A stretch of DNA of 64,000 nt, from the NCBI RefSeq assembly GCF_027579695.1, contig NC_083571.1:39803943-39867942 (forward strand), written 5' to 3'. Under the pieces are notes generated by a model. It had not been told where the DNA came from and did not search any database. It saw only the letters and a program-made list of their open reading frames with translations. Positions 57,011 to 64,000 of the stretch are shown in pieces. Position 1 is the first letter of the stretch. Each line of letters starts with the position of its first letter. This DNA is from Neoarius graeffei (lineage: Eukaryota > Chordata > Actinopteri > Siluriformes > Ariidae). A program made the translations under genes and the position numbers.

Positions 57011-57421
57011 GGGACCTCCCACTTCACAAATTAAGCACTGGTCCTCCAGCTATTCCTTTTTTGTACCTTTAACTTTTCCAGCCTCTTATTGCCCCTGTCA
57101 CAACTTTTTTGAGATGTGTTGCTGTCATGAAATTTCAAATGAGCCAATATTTGGCATGAAATTTCAAAATGTCTCATTTTTGACATTTGATATGTTGTCT
57201 ATGTTCTATTGTGAATACAATATCAGTTTTTGAGATTTGTAAATTATTGCATTCCATTTTTATTTACAATTTGTACTTTGTCCCAAATTTTTTGATATCG
57301 GGGTTGTACAACATACTTCTTTAATAGAAAAAAAACACATGAATGTGGTGCACAAGTTTTAATTTTTGTGGGTTTTCTGACAATAATACAAGGTCAAAAA
57401 TATACATACAGAACACCTAAT

Positions 57422-57838
57422 TGTCAGTGACAGCGTAAGCTCATGGCAGCCTTCAAACATGGCTGCCACGGACTACGACTCCCAAGCGCCACAGCGCCCT
57501 CCCTCTTCTAAGTTCTGATTGGGAGTACACTTGTAATCACTCTCCCTATATAAGCATGTCAAACACTCCAGCCCATTGCGAAGTATCGGTCTGTGTTCTC
57601 ATACCTGGTCATACAGAGCCTTTCTATTTCTTTGGCCTGACTTTAGTTTATTCTGACTCCTGCTATGTATTTACCAACTTTGAGACTCTGGGTTTTCCTC
57701 CGACACTCTGATTGCACATCGACTGACCTTTGGCATGATCTGACCTCGAGTCTTGTCTCAAAACTTGGCTTTGTTCACCAGTCTGCGACGTACCTGCTCT
57801 GCCCTGCAATTGTGTCCATAAGTGCCTGCACGCTGACA
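57422..57838 (+). repeat. Solo LTR, 417 bp
   Basis: TGTCAGTGACAG...CACGCTGACA, flanked by the 5-bp duplication CTAAT (57417-57421, 57839-57843), with a TATATAAGC box near 57546. No internal retrotransposon sequence remains, so it is a recombination product. Confidence 0.85.
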
Positions 57839-58445
57839 CTAATATCTGCTTAAATGTCCCTTAGAAAGCTTTACCTTGATTATATGCTTTTGGTAGCCAT
57901 AATCTGGTTGGATATTTAACCACTTTTCTTGGCAGAATTGGTAGAGTTCAATTAAATTAGTGTATTTTATAGCATGGACCCAACTTTTAAGCACAGTCAC
58001 CTATTTTCAATAGGATTTGATGTCAGGCCTGCTTTATCCATCCCACAACCAGCTTTGATGTGTGGTTGGGGTCACTGTCTTGCTGAAACACCCAATTGTG
58101 TCCAAGTTTTTGATGATTTAAGGTGATGCTGAAGAATTCTGAGGTAGTCTTCCTTCATTACTCCATCCACTTTGTGCCATGCACCAGTTCCACTGGCAAC
58201 AGAACAGCCCCAGAGCATGATGATACCACTATGCTGAGCAGTTCAAACAGTGATTTTTCTGTACCTCTGGTCATTGTGACCAAATAACTACATTTTTGTC
58301 CTGTCTGATCATAAAACTTTCCTCCTGAATGCTTTTTCTTTGTCCATGTGGTGTGCTGCAAACCTTATTCAAGCTTAAAAGTATAAATTTTGGAGCACGG
58401 GCTTCTTTCTCGGATGGCAGCCTCTCAGACCATGGTTTTCACGGG

Positions 58446-59000
58446 CCAAATGACTATACAGTAGGCGCTAACTAGACCCAAAAACAGACTCCCGTGCATG
58501 GGAGTGAAGTAGAAAATGTCTTTAATCCTTGAAGTGTGAGGTACAGGAAGAGAAGAGCAGCAGCCAGGGAAAAATCCAGAATGGAAAATTAGGGAAACGG
58601 GAGCTAGCACAAAACAGGAAGAATTAGAAGTGCCAGACGAGAGCAGAAGCAGGGAAAAAAAGTCACTGAATCCTGAATGCAACCCCGTAGCAGGGAAAAA
58701 GGAGCATTCAGTCCCAAAAAACAAAAAAAGGAAAAGTAATCCAAAAAGGGGGAGCGGAGTAATCCCAAAGCACACAGCAAAGTAGTAAAGTAACAAAGTC
58801 CGAAGCAAAACTGGGGGGGGGGGGGACAGGCAAAAAAAAACATAGTGCGAGGCAAAGACAATCCTGCACTGACAGAATCCCTGAGTGGTATAATATAGAG
58901 CCATAGATGAGCTGATGAAAGACAGGTGTGCTGGGGAGGCTCAGAGATAACCAGGGAGTGAAGTAAAAGACTGGATCAGGACCTACCGGTAGATGTTCCT
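58446..59000. other. Unassigned insertion in the old Tc1 relic
   Basis: Interrupts the Tc1-type sequence; A/G-rich with a G-run at 58811-58825. The minus-strand open stretch (58425-58904) is Phe/Leu-rich and looks incidental. Confidence 0.4.
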
Positions 59001-59490
59001 GGCTGGCTCAAGACAGTGGTGATGTAGAACTCACTTGAATGTAGACTGTAGTGTTCCAGAATTTTCCAGTCCATGGTAGGCATATGCCTTGGTGGTTTTC
59101 TGGGTTGTTCCTAACCATCTGAACCAATTTCCTCTCAGTTGAGGGTGATGGTTTGAGTCATTTTTCCAGCAAAGTGGCTTCACCTTCCAATAACTTGTAT
59201 TTACATCAAATAGTTTGAATGGATGATCTTGGAATGTGCAGAGCCAGAAATGACTCCAAAAGACATTTCTGAGTTGTGTAAATCTGTCATCCTCATTCTC
59301 AGATCTGCAGTGAGCTCCTTGGACTTTCCCATTGTATTGTGTGTTTGTCAATTCAGTGAATGCTGTCAAACAAACCCTTTTTATGTTGTGCACAGAGAAG
59401 CTCTCAGCAGCAGTCATCATCACTAACAGAAAGTTAAGAGCCTTGGCAAGTTAAGATATTTTGCAACTTTCAGCACCACTGGGTTAATAA

Positions 59491-59821
59491 TCTAAGTATG
59501 TGTATTGCACCCAAAAAGTGTGTGACCACATTTATGTTAATTTAATAAGCAATGTCATCATTGCTGCTATATTTCTGTTTTTACAGGTCAATAACTGGTA
59601 AAAATGAATGATTTCAAGTCGTCAATGCTTACTCTTACCTGAATAGGTGTTATCAGAAAGCTGTGATATCGTTTGAGTGTTTCTGTGAATGTTTTGGAAA
59701 CTTTGGGAAACCTGCCACTACCGCAGATGGCAGACACACACACACACACCGTGTCGTGGGTGTGTCGGGTTCTTGTTCTTACTTTGTCCAGCAGGCAGGT
59801 GCGCTTTGCACAGAGGGTCAT
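59491..59821. other. Unassigned intergenic DNA
   Basis: No recognisable gene; a short CA run at about 59735-59750. Confidence 0.4.
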
Positions 59822-59824
59822 TTA

Positions 59825-60535
59825 GGCCCACTTTACATGGGGACGGTCTGAAACAAAAACGCAAAAGTCCGTTTTCGTTCTCACTTTTTTCCGTGTCTAC
59901 ACGACCGTTTTCAAGGAGGAAATACGGTGACGCATAAATATGTGGAATTCAATTGGATGTGCATGCCAGGCGGCTAGGTGGTGCTGTGAAAGACCTCCGC
60001 TATGTCTGCATGCATGCGCAACGTCTTCCGTCTTGTCTGATCTGCACATCTGCGCCGCAAAAACTTTGACTACTCTGGCTATGGTAAGTAAGAAAGTAAG
60101 TAAAAAAGTAAGAGCATACTATACCCGCCTCTGTTCATTAACGGTATATGTGCAGATTCGGTATAGATGTTCGAAGGACTCCTGGACGTTTATTAAAGCT
60201 GCCAGAGCAGCTTGAAGGTCCGTTGGATCGATGTAATCAGACATGCTCTTACTTTTTTACTTACTTTCTTACTTCCCGGGCTGGCGTGTACAGTATATGA
60301 CATATGTATGACGTAAACGCGTACCCGACGTGAGCAGATCCGAGCAGAGTTTCGCGTATTGGGTAGTTTAGACGGATATGCAACGGGGGCTGTTTTTAAC
60401 TTATCCACTTTGGAAGGCGTTTTCAATTTTTTCCGTTTTTCAGCCTCGGAAACGCCGTCCCCGTGTAGACGAAAGGCACTTACGATAAAATATTTAGTCG
60501 TTTTTACCCGACAGCATCCTCGTGTAAACGGGCCC
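59825..60535. mobile_element. PIF/Harbinger-like MITE 1
   Basis: 3-bp duplication TTA (59822-59824, 60536-60538). Ends GGCCCACTTTACATGGGGAC against the complement of CCTCGTGTAAACGGGCCC. Inside is a second inverted pair built on GTAAGTAAGAAAGTAAGTAA (60083-60117 and 60243-60275). Confidence 0.8.
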
Positions 60536-60572
60536 TTAGGCACTCACGTTTTTTCGCACTTGTAATCGGTAA

Positions 60573-62050
60573 CAGGCCCGCCAACAGGGGGGGACAAACA
60601 GGTATGTTGTCCCGGGCCCAGGAATGGGGGGGAGGAATGGGGGGCCCCCCAGAACTGGGCTCTCATGAAGTTGCAATTAAATTATTTTATTTCATTTCAA
60701 AATGTGTTGATTTGGGGGAGAAATGTGCTATATTTGCATTCAATAAATGATTTCTAGATCTTTTGCCTTTATTGTCTTTGAAAAAGGCGTCAAGAACCCC
60801 CTACCACCCCTAATGCAAAAATGGTTTGGTCTGACTCTTTGATTAGGCCCCGGTCACACCGCCCGAACTTTGCTGGAGTGTTCCTTGAACGGTAGGGAGG
60901 GGGGGCCGAATTTCGACAACGCTCGTCACCGCCCACAAAATGGGAAAAAAATCGAAAACACGGGCGTTGGCTTAGCGGTGCACCGCTGAAGCCGGCGTTG
61001 CTTCAGCGTTGGTTTAGCGGTAGCGAGCGTTGGTATAGCGGCGTTCTGCGCATGCGGGCTTTGGCTCGGCGGGGGTATAAAGTTGGTTTAGTACCAATCA
61101 TAGCAAGTCTCTCAGCATCCATGGTGATACAGTTTTACTGTAATTTTGAGCAAATTTGATATAGATGAGGTCTGAACTCAACGGCAGCTCGATTCCAAAT
61201 GAGCTCCTGGTCCATTTCTCCCCGTATTTATAGCCAAATTCTGGTCCCGCTCCGACACCTCTATACCAACGCCAAACCAAAGTTCATCGCCGCCATGGAT
61301 AGCTGCTTCAACGCCCGACACCGTTCCAGCAACCCCATGTCCGCTCGTAAAATGCTTACAACCGCTCCACTGAAGTTTGTGCAACGTTTAATCGCCGCCC
61401 GGGCAACGCTGGCGAAGCAGCGGTGGTCCAGCGTTCAAGATTTCTGCGTTGGCCTAGCGGACCCAAGCGTCCACGAACTTGCGTCTAGTGGTGCCAAACT
61501 TTGACTGGGCGTTGGTGGAGCGGGGGTGAACTTTGCCGGGGCGGAAAATTGCCCCCTCCTCACCGCTCGCAATATTTTGTGCAGCTCAAAACTTTCGGAG
61601 CGGTAGGAGGGCCCCTCGAGAAACATCAGCGGTGGCCGAGCGTATACGGCGTTGCTTTAACGGGGGCCAACTTTTGTTAAACGGTGGTGAACGGTTACGA
61701 GCGGTGATGAATTTTTTTCACCGCTCCAGGAACGCTCCAGCAAAGTTCGGGCGGTGTGACCGGGGCCTTAAGGGGGAAAAAACGATATCGTTCGATCATA
61801 GCGCTTCGACAATCAGCGTGCGTGCCATTTGCCAACATGCACAAGTCAGGAGCACAGAAAAGAAAAGAGAAAAAGAGAGGAAGAAACCAAGGGACTCAGG
61901 GGCTCACTGCATAAATATTTTAAAAAAGATTGGGATGATGCAGCAGGTACTAGCAAAGGCAGTGGGGCAGCTGAGCCAGGTAAGACACAGCCAACTTTTT
62001 CCAGCCCTGTAAAGTAACCCCAACCAAGGCACGCGCGGCACGCAATTCAT
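60573..62050. mobile_element. hAT-like relic carrying a MITE
   Basis: Starts CAGGCCCGCCAACAGGGGGG. After the MITE at 60846-61767 it contains a Lys/Arg-rich stretch, EKRKREEETKGLRGSLHKYF (61829-62010), typical of some hAT transposase N-termini. The right end is not identified. Confidence 0.55.
60846..61767. mobile_element. PIF/Harbinger-like MITE 2
   Basis: 3-bp duplication TTA (60843-60845, 61768-61770). Perfect inverted ends of about 30 bp beginning GGCCCCGGTCACACCGCCCG. The interior has many GCGGT/ACCGC motifs. Confidence 0.9.
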
Positions 62051-62220
62051 GTTACAAACGAGGGGAGAGCAAGTCTAGAGCCTCCTATTTTCCGTTTCAA
62101 AAAACATTAAATTCCGTTTCAGAGAATGGCTTATTCCGTTTCAAACAATTTGTTTCAGTTATATGCTCAAATGACAACTAAATTGGCATTTTTAGATTTT
62201 CAACATATAAAATTTACACA

Positions 62221-62602
62221 GGGTGGCACGGTGGTGTAGTGGTTAGCGCTGTCGCCTCACAGCAAGAAGGTCCTGGGTTCGAGCCCCGGGGCCGGCGAGG
62301 GCCTTTCTGTGCGGAGTTTGCATGTTCTCCCCGTGTCCGTGTGGGTTTCCTCCGGGTGCTCCGGTTTCCCCCACAGTCCAAAGACATGCAGGTTAGGTTA
62401 ACTGGTGACTCTAAATTGACCGTAGGTGTGAATGTGAGTGTGAATGGTTGTCTGTGTCTATGTGTCAGCCCTGTGATGACCTGGCGACTTGTCCAGGGTG
62501 TACCCCGCCTTTCGCCCGTAGTCAGCTGGGATAGGCTCCAGCTTGCCTGCGACCCTGTAGAAGGAGAAAGCGGCTAGAGATAATGAGATGAGATGAGATG
62601 AG
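62221..62602 (+). repeat. tRNA-derived SINE, copy 7
   Basis: Full-length; flanked on both sides by the same 28-bp sequence (62194-62221 and 62601-62628). Confidence 0.93.
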
Positions 62603-62628
62603 ATTTTCAACATATAAAATTTACACAG

Positions 62629-63012
62629 GGCGGCACGGTGGTGTAGTGGTTAGCGCTGTCGCCTCACAGCAAGAAGGTCCTGGGTTTGAGCCCCGGGGCC
62701 GGCGAGGGCCTTTCTGTGCGGAGTTTGCATGTTCTCCCCGTGTCCGCGTGGGTTTCCTCCGGGTGCTCTGGTTTCCCCCACAGTCCAAAGACATGCAGGT
62801 TAGGTTAACTGGTGACTCTAAATTGACCGTAGGTGTGAATGTGAGTGTGAATGGTTGTCTGTGTCTATGTGTCAGCCCTGTGATGACCTGGCGACTTGTC
62901 CAGGGTGTACCCCGCCTTTCGCCCGTAGTCAGCTGGGACAGGCTCCAGCTTGCCTGCGACCCTGTAGAACAGGATAAAGCGGCTAGAGATAATGAGATGA
63001 GATGAGATGAGA
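62629..63012 (+). repeat. tRNA-derived SINE, copy 8
   Basis: Nearly identical to copy 7 and in tandem with it, separated only by the repeated 28-bp flank; followed by AAAATTTACACACAG. Confidence 0.93.
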
Positions 63013-63655
63013 AAATTTACACACAGCTGAGTGTTGTGGATTATAGCCTTAGTAAAGTATTACACACGTCAAATAGAAATGTATTATTATTATCCTCCTC
63101 CTCCTCCTCCTTCACATTATAATGAATCAGAGAGAAATTGATTCGTTGGTTCGTTTGCTGCTCGGTTTGGTTTCACACTGCATGAATTTAAAAACGAGGA
63201 AAAAGGAGGGTAAGGAGGGGGAAATTAAATAAATAACAAACCCATTGCCCGAGGGATGTGTACGACTGAAAACATACTCGTAAAATCATTCGTTTGTCTG
63301 AAATACGCAGACAGAGAAAAAGGTTTTAAAAAAACAACAACCCAACACCCTTCGCAGGTGCACGGACAAATCACACAACTCCCCCGAGCATGGAGAACAC
63401 AGACCTGGCGCTTAGCAAGTGATTAGGTAATTATATAAATAACTAGTTTCACACATCGTTCATTTCCTTTTTTGTTCAGTGGTCCAAATATCCAGAACAC
63501 ACGGCATTTCTGTAGCATGACCGCTCAGTGTAGTGGCTTCCATCCACCAAACCGAAACCCACAGCACGCTCGAGTCGCTTCCTGCACGCGAGTCGATTCA
63601 GAGTCGAATCAGTTGGTCACTGCGAGGGAATCCCACTGGAGGTCGTTCAGAAGAT
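63013..63655. other. Unassigned intergenic DNA
   Basis: A (TCC)n run at about 63090-63112; otherwise no feature recognised. Confidence 0.4.
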
Positions 63656-64000
63656 CTCATCTCATCTCATTATCTCTAGCCGCTTTATCCTTCTACAGGG
63701 TCGCAGGCAAGCTGGAGCCTATCCCAGCTGACTACGGGCGAAAGGCGGGGTACACCCTGGACAAGTCGCCAGGTCATCACAGGGCTGACACATAGACACA
63801 GACAACCATTCACACTCACATTCACACCTACGGTCAATTTAGAGTCACCAGTTAACCTAACCTGCATGTCTTTGGACTGTGGGGGAAACCGGAGCACCCG
63901 GAGGAAACCCACGCGGACACGGGGAGAACATGCAAACTCCACACAGAAAGGCCCTCGCCGGCCCCGGGGCTCGAACCCAGGACCTTCTTGCTGTGAGGCA
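63656..64000 (-). repeat. tRNA-derived SINE, copy 9, cut by window end
   Basis: Minus-orientation copy running off the right edge just before its head. Confidence 0.93.

Larger units (their letters stand above)
54388..57040. mobile_element. hAT-like element with further insertions
   Basis: Exact 8-bp duplication GTCCTCCA (54380-54387, 57041-57048). Inverted ends are CAGGGCTTAATTTGAG and the complement of CACAAATTAAGCACTG. Inside are a MITE (54956-55638) and a second hAT-type fragment (from 56491). A short frame at 54714-54900 (KHYPALYRHFTKAAQDSIRD) might be transposase remains. Confidence 0.85.
47325..57306 (-). mobile_element. Tc1-like transposon, second family, copy F, with three insertions
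   Basis: Ends CAACCCCAATTCCAAAAAAG (47325) and TTGATATCGGGGTTG (57306), TA on both sides. Comparison with copy E locates three interruptions: a SINE (47486-47859), a Ty3/gypsy element (49035-54361) and a hAT (54388-57040), each with its own target duplication. The native element is only about 1.6 kb of this 10 kb. Confidence 0.93.
57310..59490 (-). mobile_element. Old Tc1-type relic, third family
   Basis: Sequence around 58020-58380 and 59030-59420 reads like a degenerate Tc1 transposase on the minus strand (GGGTCACTGTCTTGCTGAAA, GAACAGCCCCAGAGCATGAT). It is interrupted by a solo LTR (57422-57838) and by unassigned sequence (about 58446-59000). Ends not resolved. Confidence 0.6.

Noticed and set aside
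58425..58904. A 159-residue Phe/Leu-rich frame resembling a membrane protein
   Set aside because: A/G-rich insertion read backwards gives Phe/Leu/Ser; contains a homopolymer and lies in a transposon relic.
62237..62290. tRNA-like A and B boxes suggesting a tRNA gene
   Set aside because: No cloverleaf acceptor or anticodon arms beyond the boxes; the same head is present in nine dispersed SINE copies.

Overview
This window is nuclear DNA from a bony fish, most likely a teleost; I cannot name the species. It has intron-bearing vertebrate genes, GT-AG introns, many CA/TG microsatellites, and a dense load of fish-type transposons (Tc1, hAT, L2/CR1-like LINEs, Penelope, Ty3/gypsy, tRNA-derived SINEs).

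Two host genes are present, arranged tail to tail. The C-terminal ~688 codons of wfs1 (wolframin, an ER membrane protein) lie on the + strand at 6980-10031 in four exons; the exons for the first ~210 residues were not found. A complete ppp2r2c (protein phosphatase 2A regulatory B55-gamma subunit) lies on the - strand. Its nine coding exons between 42905 and 12479 join in phase to exactly 447 codons plus a stop. The WFS1/PPP2R2C convergent neighbourhood is also that of human chromosome 4p16. A GT-rich minisatellite (about 10.95-12.02 kb) separates the two 3' ends.

Almost everything else is mobile DNA, much of it nested. 1-3.5 kb: L2/CR1-like LINE. 4.4-6.1 kb: Tc1 copy A. ppp2r2c introns: Tc1 copy B (intron 6); a SINE (intron 5); an R2/R4-like LINE relic, a LINE tail, a decayed gypsy element split by a hAT, and a LINE that received a Tc1 which itself received another LINE (intron 4); a palindrome-rich element split by a Penelope element and by a LINE (intron 2); a Tc1 split by a hAT, a second Tc1-like family and a 1.2-kb near-perfect palindrome (intron 1). 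Right of ppp2r2c (43-64 kb) I found no host gene. The main structure there is a Tc1-like element (47325-57306) with an intact 358-residue transposase, opened by a SINE, by a complete Ty3/gypsy chromovirus (49035-54361) and by a hAT. Beyond it lie a solo LTR, two PIF/Harbinger-like MITEs and SINE copies.

The best candidates for a second look are: the gypsy element's 11-base self-priming match and in-frame GGGAAAA slip site; the hammerhead-ribozyme-like cores in the inverted ends of the Penelope element; the wfs1 intron with a GC donor whose two ends carry complementary CA and TG repeats; the 1.2-kb palindrome; and the many insertions whose target-site duplications can be read directly and give relative ages.
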